Source: Bettongia penicillata ogilbyi (taxonomy: Eukaryota; Chordata; Mammalia; Diprotodontia; Potoroidae). Taken from it: DNA of 64,000 bases. The notes under the pieces are model-generated. The model was given only the letters and a program-made list of their open reading frames with translations, did not search any database and was not told the origin of the DNA. The translations under genes were made by a program, and so were the position numbers. The stretch lies in the NCBI GenBank assembly GCA_023548195.1, contig JAJHZJ010000754.1, positions 1,208,501 to 1,272,500 of the forward strand, written 5' to 3'. Positions 35,001 through 46,290 of the stretch are shown here, piece after piece. Positions within the stretch are counted from its first letter, which is position 1; each line of letters begins with the position of its first letter.

Positions 35001-36085
35001 CGTAGTGATTGACTCTTGCAAAAGAATATTGGGGCTAGATGATAAAGAAATCATTCCAAGGGCAGGGGGGCATCCATTGGAAAGAAGTAGAGTGATTGGA
35101 AACCTCCCACCAAGCTCCAGTTCCTCTTTCCTCGCTCCCACAGGCCTTTGCCAGGGCTGGAACAGTTGGGGAGCGAGGCAAGTTTGAGTTAGGGATCTGG
35201 AGACAGGACCTGGGTTTGAATGCTACTGCTGATGCTCTTTAGTTGTGTGAGCTTGGATAAATCCAGTAGCTTCACTGTGGCTCAGTTTCCTTAATTGAAA
35301 ATTAAGCTTGCCCCTAAAGTCCCATTCTGCTGTAGACTAGACTTAGGATTCCAGTCAAGTGTTAAAGTGGAGGCTAGAACCCAGGTGTCCTGACTGCCAG
35401 GGTGCTTTTGTTTGCTACAAAATGAAGGGGTTCGACCCTTGTTCTCTTTAGTGGGGTCTGTCTGATCTGAGCTTTGAGCTCCAGGAGGGTGGCTTAAAGC
35501 TGAACTTGCCTCAAGCCCACCCCAACCTCCTTTCTGAGTCCTGGGGCATGGCAGAGGGTTTCCAGTCTTTTCACCAAGTTGGATGTAGAGACAGTAGCTG
35601 GTGTCTTTGTGGGAAAAGAGCTGGCCTCCAAGCCAGGAAGATCCAGGTTCAAGTCCCATCCCTGACATACACCTCCATACTGCTTGTGTGACAATGGTTA
35701 GATTATTAAACCTCCCAGTTCTCATCTGGACAACTCTAAAACTAACAAGTTTCAGGAGGTGCTACCATGCATGGGGACAGGGTTTCCTCACCCTGTATAG
35801 GTTCCACCCTCATCCTTTGACTAGAGAGGAGGCTTATGGTGTGTCTGAAGCACTTCGCACCTGGGGTGGGGTAGGGGAGTGGGAGCTGGTCTGGGGTGGG
35901 GGGTCTTCCTCCTAGATGGAGCTCCCAGCCCTGCTCACTGAGAGACCTAGCTTTCCAAGGAAGCACAAAACAGGAAGTGCCTGCTGGGAACTGCCCTACC
36001 TGGAGGGGGAACCTGAGAAGGCTGGGAGTGGAGGGTGGGAATTCCTGAGGGCTGAAATAAAATGACCTTTGTGAAGAAACAAAGT
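32018..36085 (+). other. PHETA1: Candidate 3' UTR of PHETA1
   Basis: No further coding signal follows the stop. If the AATAAA at 36,056 is the end of the mRNA, the 3' UTR is about 4 kb. It would include MIR-like pieces at about 32,930-33,110 (minus), 33,440-33,545 (plus), 34,450-34,610 (minus) and 35,190-35,350 (plus). An earlier site, ATTAAA at 34,921-34,926, could give a shorter form. Length is inferred, not shown. Confidence 0.45.
36056..36061 (+). terminator. PHETA1: Candidate PHETA1 polyadenylation signal
   Basis: AATAAA followed about 25 bases later by a GU-rich 'gtgtgcttgtatcttct', the usual arrangement of a mammalian cleavage site. Confidence 0.6.
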
Positions 36086-36184
36086 GTGCTTGTATCTTCT
36101 TTCTATCCAAACTGTCTTTTTTTTTCCTTCTGGGAAAAGTTGATTGTTTATCTCCTACGATCCACCCCATAGAAAATAAACTCC

Positions 36185-36470
36185 TTCAGTCAATTCAGTA
36201 AACATGTATTAAGCCCCTACTCTGTGCCAGGCATTGTGCTGAGCTTTGGGGATACAAAAAGAGGCAGAAGATTGTTCCTGCCCTCAAGGAGCTTATAATT
36301 TAATGGGAGAGACAAGATGAAAACAAAAGATACAAGTTACACAGGAGGGAAATTGGAAATAAAGAGGGAAAGCACTGAAGTTAAGACTTCAAGTCTCCCT
36401 GGAGTCAGTGTAGCATTTATTAAGCATCTACTGTGTGCTAGACACTGCTAGGCATGGCAGATGTGTGTAT
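36185..36470 (-). mobile_element. L2 3'-end fragments
   Basis: 'taagcccctactctgtgcc', 'gccctcaaggagcttataat' and a second 3' end at 36,410-36,465 ('gcatttattaagcatctact'). Confidence 0.7.
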
Positions 36471-36745
36471 GTGTTTGTCCTTCGTTGCTGAAGAAGACCA
36501 TGCCATCAGATAAATGGTGATATGACTTGCACTTGACTTTGTTTTGAGTGAGGGAGGGCTGTGCAGGTCACCAGCCTCACTTCTCCAGAGTCATCTGAAT
36601 CTAGTGACCAGATATTCATCAGGATGACTGGAGATGACCCAGAATGAGGCAGTGGGGGTTAAGTAACTTGCCCAAGGTCACACAGCTAGTGAGTGTCAAG
36701 TGTCTGAGGGGAGATTTGAACTCTGGTCCTCCTGACTCCTGGTGA
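36471..36745 (-). mobile_element. Marsupial SINE with second LINE-type tail, head truncated
   Basis: Matches the 4,147-4,455 element from the tail 'gtccttcgttgctgaagaag' to 'ggtcctcctgactcctgg', but the head is missing. About 90% alike by eye. Confidence 0.85.
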
Positions 36746-38369
36746 AAGCCAGATCAAGTGGGAAGGACAGGTGAGGGGGGTTCCCAGAGCCAGTACCCCA
36801 TCACTTAAACATTTGATTGGCTCATTGAGAGTAGTGACTTTTTCTTTCCTATTATGAAACCTGGCACACAGTGAGTGCTTAGTAAATGCTTGGTGGATAA
36901 TTGATTGAAGAAAGGGTTAAACTTTGAAGCTGAATGCCTTGAGGGCCATGGCTACTCCTTACCCACGTGTACCAAGTGCTTCTACAGCCCTGGGTTAGAT
37001 ACTGGCCCTGCCTGAGACGTAATGGAAAGGGAATCTCCATTTCCCTAGGAACTTGCTCGTGGGGGATACAATTTTTGCTTAGATAAATAAATACAAAGTA
37101 ATTGAAGGAGGCTAATGATTAGAGGGGCAAAGGGTGAGAAGGGAGGTCACAAGGAATACATGAGACAGAGGTAATGGAGTGCATTGTAAGCACAAGGTTA
37201 GACAAAGGCATGGAGGCTGGAGATGAGTTTTGGGGAAAATCAAGTAAGCCAGTAAAGGAGACCAAAATATAAAAGTATGAATGAAAAAGCCTATGTTAAA
37301 TTGCTAGGCTTTGAAGATACAAAAATGAGGCAATTCCTGCCTTTTAGGGGCTTATCTTCTAAAGAGAGACAGCATACATAAGGGAACGGAGTTTTTGGGT
37401 AGGCAATCACAAGAATGGTGGGTGGAGACCAAAATGGGAATTGTTTCTGGGAAGCCACACTCCAGTCTGAACTGGTCAGCCCCAGTTCTAAAATAGAACT
37501 CATTAACTGGTGGAAGAGGTGGAGGGGGTACAGGCTAAAGACGTGGCATGCCAGTCTCTGGAAGCTTTGTTCTGAGGCTGCCCTTATAGGGGGCAGTGGG
37601 ATGAACTGGCTGAGACATGAAACTTGGGCTGGACCATGGTATTCAGCTGTGGGCATCTCTTTCAACCAAGATGTTAATGGTGAAAGCATTGAGAAGAGGG
37701 TAACCAGGGTGGCAAAGGGCCTAGAGATGATGCCACGTGAACATTGTTTGGAGGAAATGGGAATGAGAAGAGGAGAGATCTTTAAACGCCTGGGGGACTA
37801 TCATCACCTCTCACCTGAATTGTTGAAATGGCCTCCTCAGTCGTCTCTCTGTTTCCAGTCTTTGCCCAAAATAATTTTTTTTAAGTACATTTTTGACCAT
37901 GCCAGATCCTGTCCCTACTTAATACACTCCAAAGGCTCCCAGTTCATGAGATTCATGTACATGCATGTACACATATGTATATATACATGTATATATACAC
38001 ATATGTGTATGTGTGTATACACATATATGTATAAAATTCCCCCTCTCAATTACACGTTGAAACAGTTTTTAGCACTTTTAAAAAAAGTTTCCAGTTCCAA
38101 ATTCTATCTCTCCCTCTCTCCCTTCCCTCCCGCTCCCTGAGATGGTAAGCAAGCCCTAATTATTTTAAGGATCTTTGTTATTTAAGACTTATGCCTTTCC
38201 AGTTATACTTTACTTTCTTTCCAATGCGTGTTCCTCACACACAATAGTCCATCATTTGCCTTCTCTATGGGCTGCCTCCACCTTCTCAGAATTCATAATT
38301 GTTCTACCTTCTGCCTTCCTCTTCCTTTGCCTCAGCTAGTAAGGCTCTCCCTTGTAATTGTTTCATCTG
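36746..38369. other. No gene seen; intergenic between PHETA1 and CUX2
   Basis: Holds an L2 3' scrap at about 36,840-36,910, an L2-like antisense block near 37,300-37,370, and an L1/HAL1 3' tail in minus orientation at about 38,080-38,150. The 241-codon frame from 37,415 has no recognisable domain and includes the TACA microsatellite, so I do not call it a gene. Confidence 0.5.
37957..38033. repeat. (TA/CA) compound microsatellite
   Basis: Runs such as 'tacatgtatatatacacata'. Confidence 0.9.
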
Positions 38370-39260
38370 GACCTCTATTTCTCCATCTAACCAAGGCTTT
38401 AATACTGCTTGTGCAAAAGGTGGTTGCCCAGAGACATTTGTCAGTATTGTACGTCATTTTCATGACTGCATGCTTGCCCAGTTCTGGATAATGGATGATG
38501 CTCTCATTCCTTCCTAGTCACCAGTGGCGTGAAACAGGGCTGGGTGCTTGCTCCCATACTTTCTAGCACGATGTTTTCAGCCATGCTGTCAGATGTCTTC
38601 AATGAGGGTGAACGTGGCATCAAAGTCTGTTACTACGCTGGTGGTAAATTGTTTAATTTGAAAAGGCTCCAAGCCAAGATTAAAGTGGAGGGAGAATTGG
38701 TGTAGGGTTTTTTTTTTTGTTTGCAGATGTTTGTGCACTCAACGCAGCCTCTGAGGCTGAGAAGCAACAAAGTATGGATGGATTCCCTGCTGCTTGTGTT
38801 AATTTTGGCCTAACAATTAACAAAAGAAAACACAGGTTCTCCACTAGCCAGCACTGTACCATCCATACATGCATTATGTTGGTTACAGCAAATGAAGAAA
38901 TATTGAATTCTGTGGATAAGGTCACTTACCTTGGCAGTATACTTTCCAGGGATGTACATAAAGATGATGAGGTTGATGCACATATTACCAGAGCTAACTC
39001 AGTGTCTGGGAGGCTATGAAGGAGGTATTAGATTACTTACCAAACTGATGGTCTTCAGAGTCATTGTGCTGACTTCATTGTTATATGCCTGTGAAACCTG
39101 CCTAGAAATTGAATTGCTTCAATTTGAATTGTCTTGGGAAGATTCTGAAGATCACCCGGCAGGATAAGATACCAGACGCTGAGGTCCCTTCTCAAGCTAA
39201 ACTGCCCAGCTTGCTGCAGAAAGGGCAACTCTCAACTACCAAGAAGTCAAGGTTCTATCA
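38370..39260 (+). pseudogene. Reverse-transcriptase remnant of an RTE-like LINE
   Basis: Plus-strand remnant of the same family as the element at 42.1-45.0 kb. It runs from the LTKAF block (first catalytic Asp region) through 'VSIVRHFHD' and 'VTSGVKQGWVLAP', reading across frames. 'CALNAASEAEKQQSMDGFPA' follows the YADD-equivalent site, then 'NSVDKVTYLGSILSRDVH' and 'LYACET'. A T-run has replaced the expected FADD motif near 38,710. Frameshifts and stops abound; it is dead and 5'-truncated. Confidence 0.85.
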
Positions 39261-39309
39261 TTGTTGAGTAATTTCACTCATATCCTAATCTGCATCTTAA
39301 ACCCTTATT

Positions 39310-39480
39310 TGGGGTTTTCTTGGGAAAGTTACTGTAGGGGCCTTCTCCAGCTCATTTTACAGATGAGAAAACTGAGGCAGATAGGTAAAGTGACTTGTCC
39401 AGAGTCATACAGCTAGCAAGTGTTGAGGTTTGATTTGAATCCAGGTTGTCCTGACTCCAGACCCAATAGTATTGGCCCGC
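39310..39480 (-). mobile_element. Marsupial SINE with RTE-type tail, partial
   Basis: 'tttggggttttcttgggaaa', 'agatgagaaaactgaggcag' and 'atccaggttgtcctgactcc'. Confidence 0.7.
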
Positions 39481-40479
39481 TACTGTGCCAATACTAAACT
39501 TTCTACTTATTTCCTCCCTTTCTTACATTTCCTCCATTTAAAGGACTCTACATTTCTTTAAAAATCATAGTTAGAACTAGAGCTGACCTCGAGGACCATC
39601 TAGTAAAATCTCTCACTTTTTCAGTGGAAGAAATTGAGGCCCAGAGAGATGAATGGACATGCCTAAGGTCACAAAGGGAAGGGGTAGAATTCGAATCTAA
39701 GCCTTCGCTGTGCCAAAAGATGCAGTTCCATCACATGTTAACTTAGGGGGAGATGGTAACTGTCCCTGATGTCCGTGGAGAGCTGTTTCCATGGCATCAG
39801 TCCCAGGGCCTGAGAAGCTAGCCAACAGTCATTAAAAATAAATTCCACAATCCCCTTCCCCCTGCATCTTGTAGCAGACAAAGAAACTGAAATCCCTGGC
39901 AAACATATAGATTTATTAATTTATCAGATGTAAAGCCCCAAGCATGGGTGTGGAAGCTACAAGCATCTATACTGTCTGGATCTATGGAAGGTCATATTTC
40001 TCATTAAGGAAACAAAAGGACAAAAAATGAAAACATTAGACCAGCTAATCCCCCTCTAAGATGGGAAGTGGGAGTCAATGCTACTTATGGCCCAAAAGGT
40101 ATATTTAATCCAGAGACAACAAACTGAATTGTGACTCAACTTTAGGGTTCTCTTCTCATTTCTCCTAGTGGTCTGAACTCCAGTGGGTCTCATTCCTTTC
40201 CAGGGGAACTCGGTTTTCCTCATGGGGAAAATGGGGAGGTGAGCAGTAACATGTTTATAGAATGAGAGGAGTGATATTGATAAAGAGTAAACTCTTTGGT
40301 GGCAAGGTGAGCACTGGAGAAATTAGAGTGGATATATTTTTTTCCCCTGTAGAGGCCATGTAGGACAGAGAAACTGGATCTAAGGACCTGGGTTCAACTC
40401 CTTGACCTTGTCACTTCTTGTGTGATATATCTTTATATTAAAATGGTAAGATTTGTTCTCTGAAAAAACAAGGGAATTG
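39481..40479. other. No gene seen; intergenic
   Basis: A minus MIR-like piece at about 39,580-39,710 and a plus MIR-like SINE at about 40,350-40,490, directly before a decayed minisatellite. Confidence 0.45.
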
Positions 40480-40715
40480 GACTAACTGACCTCCGAAATG
40501 GCTCCTAGCCCTAACATTGTTTTCTAACTTTCTAGGTTCTAAGACCCACCCTAGCTTTGATATTCCAAATTCTAACATTCTAGCTCTGACATTCCATATT
40601 CTAACGTTCTGTATTTGAAGGTGTTTCTCAGCTTCGACGTCCCAGTTCTGACAGTTTTAATAGTCTCTACCCTAAGCCTACTCCCAGCCCTGACATTCCA
40701 CATCCTAACAGGCTC
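40480..40715 (+). repeat. Decayed tandem array related to the 33-bp minisatellite
   Basis: Repeated 'ctcctagccctaacatt', 'tctagctctgacattcc' and 'cccagccctgacattcc' with intervening 'ttctaac'. Spacing is irregular, near 30-35 bases. It directly follows a plus-strand SINE tail, as the 1,763-2,555 array does. Confidence 0.7.
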
Positions 40716-41199
40716 CCAGGATTCCCATGCTGCCCATGTTATCCTGGGAATCCAGAGGATGCAGCTGGAGGAAGTTCATGCAAGATGATTGAGGTGTTAG
40801 GAAAAGAGGGAACCAGGCAGAACTGGGCTGATACTCCCTTGTCTGTACTGGGCAGAGCAAGGCCTCTGTGCTCTCTCAGAGAGATTTCTTAGACCCGAGG
40901 ATTGGGAACTGGCCCTGGGACACATACGCCTTAATTTATCGTTATTAATTCTTATATGGATTAATTCTAATTGTCATCCTTAATAGCATTATTTATAATG
41001 ACCATCCTTAATATAATTATTAATATTACCATCATCAATATTGTTAATCCTATTCATGAATAAATCATATTATTTGTTATTCAGTATGCATTTATTAAGT
41101 GTCTGCTCTGTGCCAGGCACTGTGCTGAGTTCTGGGGATAAAAAGACAAAATCAGGATTAGAGCTTCCGAGCTGGGAGGGCCCTTAGAGGCCAGCTACT
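40716..41199. other. No gene seen; intergenic
   Basis: AT-rich sequence and a minus L2 3' end at about 41,075-41,165 ('gtgccaggcactgtgctgag'). Confidence 0.5.
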
Positions 41200-41430
41200 C
41201 TAATTATATTAGCTAGCATTTACACAGTGCTTTAGAGCTCGCAAAGCACTTCACATATATTTATCTCATTTGACCCTCACAACCCTGGGAGGTAGGTGCT
41301 TTCATTATGGTTATTTTTACAGATGAGGAAACTGAGTCAGACAGAGATGAAGTGACTTAGCCAGGGTCATATAACCTGTAAGCACCTGAGGTCTTCCCAA
41401 CTCCAGGTCTAGCACTACTACCTCATTCTA
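41200..41430 (-). mobile_element. MIR-like SINE
   Basis: 'ttatctcatttgaccctcac', 'acagatgaggaaactgagtc' and 'tagccagggtcatataac'. Confidence 0.75.
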
Positions 41431-41749
41431 ATCCCTTTATTTTATAGATAAAGAAACTGAGGCCTAGGAAGATTAAGTCCCTTGTTTAAGACCATCCAGC
41501 TAGTAAGCAAAGTCTATTCAAAAGCATACTGCTTGCCCTCCAGCCATCTTCAGGTGACCTGTTCTTTTTCCTCCCTTTCTAGTTCCCCTTCATGCATTGT
41601 CTTCCCTTATTTATTCTCCTTGAGGGTAGGACCTGTGTCTTGATTACTTATATTTGTATCCCAGTGCCTATCACAGTCCCTGGCACATAGGAAGTGTCCA
41701 ATGAAAACTTTGTCATTCATTCATTAATTCCAAATTTAGCACCCTTCCT

Positions 41750-41945
41750 ACTGAGTTCAAATCCAGCCTCAGACAGTTAGTAGTTGTGCAACTCTGGGCA
41801 AATCACTTAACCTCGTTTGCCTCAGTTTTCTCATCTGCAAAATGAGCTGGAGAAGGAAATAGCAAAGTACTCCAGTATCTCTGCCAAGAAAACTCCAGAT
41901 GGAGTCACAAAGTGCCAACCATGGCTGAACAACAAGATCTACTGA
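41750..41945 (+). mobile_element. Marsupial SINE with RTE-type tail
   Basis: 'gggcaaatcacttaacctcg', 'gagctggagaaggaaatagc' and 'aagaaaactccagatggagt', ending 'ggctgaacaacaag'. The head is truncated. Confidence 0.85.
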
Positions 41946-42109
41946 TACATCTATTGATTATTATCTTTTTTCAAAATCTGTCCTTCAGCTTGTCTGGCCC
42001 ACTTAGAACTTGGTCTTTGCTTGGATCTGAGGTTTGCTTCTTGGGGGTTTCTGTTTGCTTTTTCTACAAAGCCTCTCAAGAATCATGCATTCTTGGGAGG
42101 AGGTTGATT

Positions 42110-44675
42110 GCTGTCCTGCATTTTTGAAGAGGTCCAAAATGACATCACCATGATAAAGTAAAATTTCAGTGTGTCCTACTGTGACTGATCAGACCAATAT
42201 GATCTCAGGATGCTCTACTACAGGCTGGGCACAGATAGTCCAGGTGAATATTTGAGGTGGATACCCCAAATTTGCGCATCCTTTGTTTACTTTGTGTTGT
42301 CTCAATTCTGCTTTGCTCAAAGAGCACAGCACCTTTTCTTATGTGGGCACGCCGTGCTGAGTAGTCCTGTACCAGTGTCTCCCATGTCACACAATCAAAA
42401 CCAAAGTTCTTGAGAGAGACCTTGAGAGTGTCCTTGTATCACTTATCACTTCTTCTGACCACTGACCACCATGTGATTGCTTGCACCATATGAACTCTTC
42501 ATAAAATAGTTTTTTTGGCAAGCGTACATTTTGCATTCAAACAACGTGGCCAGCCCATCAGAGTACACTCTGAAGCACAGTTTGAATGCTTGGCAGTTCA
42601 GTTCGAGCAAGGACTTCAGTGTCTGGTAACTTATCCTGCCAGGTGATCCTTAGAATCTTCCTAAGACAGTTCAAATGGAAATGATTCAGTTTCCTGGCAT
42701 GGTGCTGGTAGACTATCCATGTTTCACAAGCATACAGCAATGAGGTCAGCACAATGGCTCTCTAGGCCTTCAGTTTGGTAGTCAACCTAGTACTTCTCTC
42801 CCAAACTTTTCTTCAGAGCCTCTCAAACACTGAACTGGCTCTGGCAATGTAAGCATCAACCTCATTGTCAATATGCACATCCCTGGAAAGTATACTGCCA
42901 AGATAAGTGAACTTATCCACAGCATTCAAAACTTCTCCATTTGTTGTAACCGATGCTTCCACATATGAATAGTGTGATTGTGGCTGATGGAGCACCTGTG
43001 TTTTCTTGGTGTTGATTATTAGGCCAAAATTAGCACAGGCAGCAGGGAATTGATCCATGCTTTGTTGCATCTCAGCTTCAGAGGCTGCACTGAGTGCACA
43101 ATCATCTGCAAACAGAAAATCATGCACCAACACTCCCTCCACTTTGATCTTGGCTTGTAACCTTTTCAAATTGAAGAAGTAACCATCAGTATGGCAGTTG
43201 ACTTTGATGCTGTGTTCATCCTCATTGAAAGCGTTTGACAACATGTCTGAAAACATCATGCTAAAAAGCATGGGAGCAAGCACACAGCCCTATTTCACCC
43301 CATTGGTGGCTGGGAAGGCATGAGAGCACTGTCCATTATCCAGAATCCGGGAAACATGCTATTATGAAATTGACATACAATATTGATGAAATTCTCTGGG
43401 CAACCAGATTTTGACATAATTTTCCATAATCTCTCATGACTAACGGAGTCAAAGGCCTTGGTCAGATCTATAAACATTGTGTACAGACCTCTGTTCTGCT
43501 CCTGGCATTTCTCCTGGAGTTGTCGGGCAGCAAACACCATATCGACTGTTCCTTGGCCCTTTCTGAAACCACACTGGCTCTCAGGTATATGACCATCTTC
43601 CAGGTAAAGGATTGTTGCAGGACAATCTATTCCCTTTACCTTTATAGAGATGGACAAGGGAGGCATCCTTGAACTCCTGGGGGATAACTTCCTCTTGCCA
43701 TATAACCTGGAAAATTGCAGTCAGCTTTTGTATGAGCAATGGTCCCCCTACCTTGTAAAGGAATAGAATCAGCACCAAGTGCTTTGCCACATGAAAGGAG
43801 CCTAACGACCCTCAAAACCTCTTCTTCAGCTGGAAGTTGAACTAAGGAGGAATTGACTTCAACCTGAGGTAAATAGTCAATGACCTCAGCATTGATTGAT
43901 GATGGTCTATTGAGAACACTATGGAAGTGTTCAGCCCATCTCTCTAGGATCATGTCCTTATCACTAATCAGTGTGGCTCCATCAGCAGAGTAGTTGTGAT
44001 GCACCATAAGTTCTTGATCGATAAATAACTTTCAAGGAATCATAAAATCTCTTTGGATTGTTACTATCAGCATAAAACTGAATTTCATCTGCCTTCTTTG
44101 TGAGCCAGGAATCCTGCATCTCTCTAAGCTTTGCTTGTACTTTGCTTTTGATGGAATTAAATGCAGCTTTCTTAGAGGTGAATGAACTAGCCTGCTGGTA
44201 TATTCTGTAGAGTTCTCATTTTTTGTTTAGCAGCTTCTGAATTTCCCCATCATTTTCATCAAACCAGTCATGGTGTTTGTGAGTGTTGTGACCCAGATGA
44301 GCAAATGTAGTGTTGTACACTAAATCTCTGAAAGCTGCCTGCTCCACTGTTGCCCACTATGTGTTGGCTCAACTTTCCCTCCCAGTTAACAACAAACTAT
44401 TCATGCTCAGAGAAGAGCTCTAATTTGCTGACATTAATTCTTCTGGTAGTCATTTTGCCTTGGGAATGACACTTTTGATGAATACAAATATTTGGCTTGA
44501 AAAGGATAAGTCTATGATCAGTCTAGCACTCTGTACCATACATTGCCTTTGTCACTCTCTTGTCTGTCTCTTCTCCTTACAATCACATAGCCTATTGCTG
44601 CGAGGGTGCATCCATGAAGTTTTATTGTGTTTAGGTAAACAGAAGACAGTGTTGGTGATAAGAAGGTCAGCAAAA
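42110..44675 (-). mobile_element. RTE-like LINE, 3' portion with RT and C-terminal zinc finger
   Basis: Minus-strand LINE remnant. In element order it shows: end of an endonuclease domain ('LLITNTVFCLPKHNKTSWMH', near 44,670); a connector ('WAEHFHSVLNRPS', 43,930); the RT fingers ('SQCGFRKGQGTVDMVFAARQ', 43,575) and palm ('FIDLTKAFDSVSHERLW'); the catalytic box 'FLFADDCALSAASEAEMQQS' (43,110); 'DKFTYLGSILSRDVH'; the thumb 'LNHFHLNCLRKILRITWQDK'. The end is a Cys-x2-Cys-x12-His-x3-His finger at about 42,240-42,180, with a stop inside it. The 3' tail contains 'atgtcattttggacctctt'. Stops and frameshifts make it inactive. Clade is inferred by look: RTE-like, with CR1/L2-like groups not excluded. 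Confidence 0.85.
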
Positions 44676-44739
44676 TGAATAACAATGAGAATTTTCAAAG
44701 TGATGAATTTGGTACAGATGTCAGGAACTTGACATTCAT

Positions 44740-44995
44740 GACTTGCCACCATCATCTGTGTCTATGCTCCCACAAAGACAAACCCTGATGAAATCAAAGA
44801 AAAATTTTATGAAGAGCTAGAGACTCTTATCATCAATGTGCCAAAAGAGGAAAAACTTATAATTCTGGGTGACTTTAATGCTAGAGTAGGCTCAGACTAT
44901 CAGACTTGGCAGGGAATCCTAGGGAGGAACGGAGTTGGAAATATCAACAGCAATGGTCATTTATTGCTGAAGACTTGTGCATCACCAACACTGGG
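44740..44995 (+). mobile_element. Inverted 5' segment of the same LINE (endonuclease part)
   Basis: Plus-strand endonuclease fragment. Near 44,745 it reads 'ATIICVYAPT', then 'LIILGDFNARVG' (the catalytic GDFN block of APE-type endonucleases), then 'NSNGHLLLKTC'. It stops at base 44,980-44,995. The minus-strand part starts (near 44,672) with the very next endonuclease residues. The two parts are thus one element with an internal inversion. Confidence 0.75.
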
Positions 44996-45224
44996 AGGAG
45001 GTGGGGAAAGATGGAATAGGTGGGATTTATCACAAATTTAATCTGTATAGACATGGACAATGGATTTTGTTTTGGCCTTAAAATTTTTGCATTTGTAAAA
45101 ATTCATAGGGAAAAAAGTAAGAAAGTATACTTTTTTTTCTCCTAACTTTTCTCCAGGTTCCAAAGGCTAAGGGACTACAACTTGTCTGGTCTCAGAGGTA
45201 GAATTATTTTGTTTATAATTACTT

Positions 45225-45450
45225 TCTCTTAGACTTGTTCTATTTTGCCTTAGAAGGGAGAATCAATAACAGTGAGGCAAATCTGGAAAGTGATTGATTT
45301 GGTATAGATGACAGGAACTTGACATGCAGAACTGTCCCTGGTAGAATGGGCTGCCTTGGGAGGGAGCAGATACTCTCTCATTGGAGGTATTCAAGCAGAA
45401 ACTGGATCCTAGTCTACATTAAGGAGAGGTGGTCTGGAGCCAGCTCTAAT
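45225..45450 (+). mobile_element. L3/CR1 fragment
   Basis: 'gtagaatgggctgccttggg' and 'ctcattggaggtattcaagc' match the end of the CR1/L3 ORF, as in the better copy at 47.0-47.4 kb. Confidence 0.65.
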
Positions 45451-45868
45451 GACTTGGGAGAGCTGATTGTTAAATTTTCAATGTAAGTACTTATTTACAC
45501 GGAAGAAATCTCTATAAATCAGGGCTTGATTTTTTTTTTGATTGCTTAGCCTTTAAGAAAGTGTTAATTTTTACAGAGTAAACCTAAATATGTGTACGTA
45601 ATTTTTGCCCCCCAGAGAGTTGGATTGTTAAACATTTGGTAGCATACTCCTGTCTAGAGGGGATTCCTTCTGTATATGTGTTGGACAAGATGGATGCTGA
45701 GGTCTCTCTCAATTCTTCAGAATCCATGATTTCCTCTATTTTGACTCTAAATGCATTCCTTTGGATGTAACAAGGAGGGACCCAGTTTCAAAAAGATATT
45801 TGACTCCATTCTCATCCATTGGTTCCTATTCCTGTCTCTTCCTCTGTCTCACACTCAGATGTTTTTTT
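45451..45868. other. No gene seen; intergenic
   Basis: AT-rich unassigned sequence with one SINE/CR1-tail scrap near 45,690-45,735. Confidence 0.4.
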
Positions 45869-45881
45869 AAAATATGGTTTA

Positions 45882-46023
45882 TAGGGCAGCTAGGTGGCAC
45901 AGTGGACAGAGCACCAGCTCCTGGAGTCAGGAGGACTTGAGTTCAAATTAGCCCTCAGACACTTGACACTTAATAGCTCTGTGACCCTGGGCAAGTCACT
46001 TAACCCCCATTGTCTTACGAAAA
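45882..46023 (+). mobile_element. Young marsupial SINE with exact target-site duplication
   Basis: A short, little-diverged SINE: 'gggcagctaggtggcacag', 'aggaggacttgagttcaaat', 'ctgtgaccctgggcaagtca', ending in an A-run. Flanking direct repeats 'aaaatatggttta' at 45,869-45,881 and 46,024-46,036 are identical over 13 bases. It lacks the RTE-type tail of the other SINEs. Confidence 0.92.
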
Positions 46024-46051
46024 AAAATATGGTTTACTCCTGTCTGCTTCC

Positions 46052-46053
<2 letters not shown>

Positions 46054-46092
<39 letters not shown>
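46054..46092. repeat. (GT)n microsatellite
   Basis: About 19 GT units. Confidence 0.95.
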
Positions 46093-46093
<1 letters not shown>

Positions 46094-46290
46094 TAATGGA
46101 AGCAGAATGGGGTCATGGTGCATACCTGTGGTATCAGTTATCACGGAGTTTGACCTGCAGTGGGCCAGGCCCACTGGGAATCCCAACTGTTTGGCATCAA
46201 TATTTTGAGGTCCTAGAAAAAGGGCCACCAAACCTAATCTTTTTTTTTTTTTAAATAGGGGTCCAGTGATATTATCAACATGGGGAAAAC

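Noticed and set aside
37415..38140. 241-codon plus-strand frame
   Set aside because: Crosses a TACA microsatellite and an L1 tail, and has no domain or homolog that I recognise. Treated as chance.
38717..43666. RT-like frames as a host gene
   Set aside because: They are fragments of one LINE family with multiple stops, in two orientations, without gene structure.
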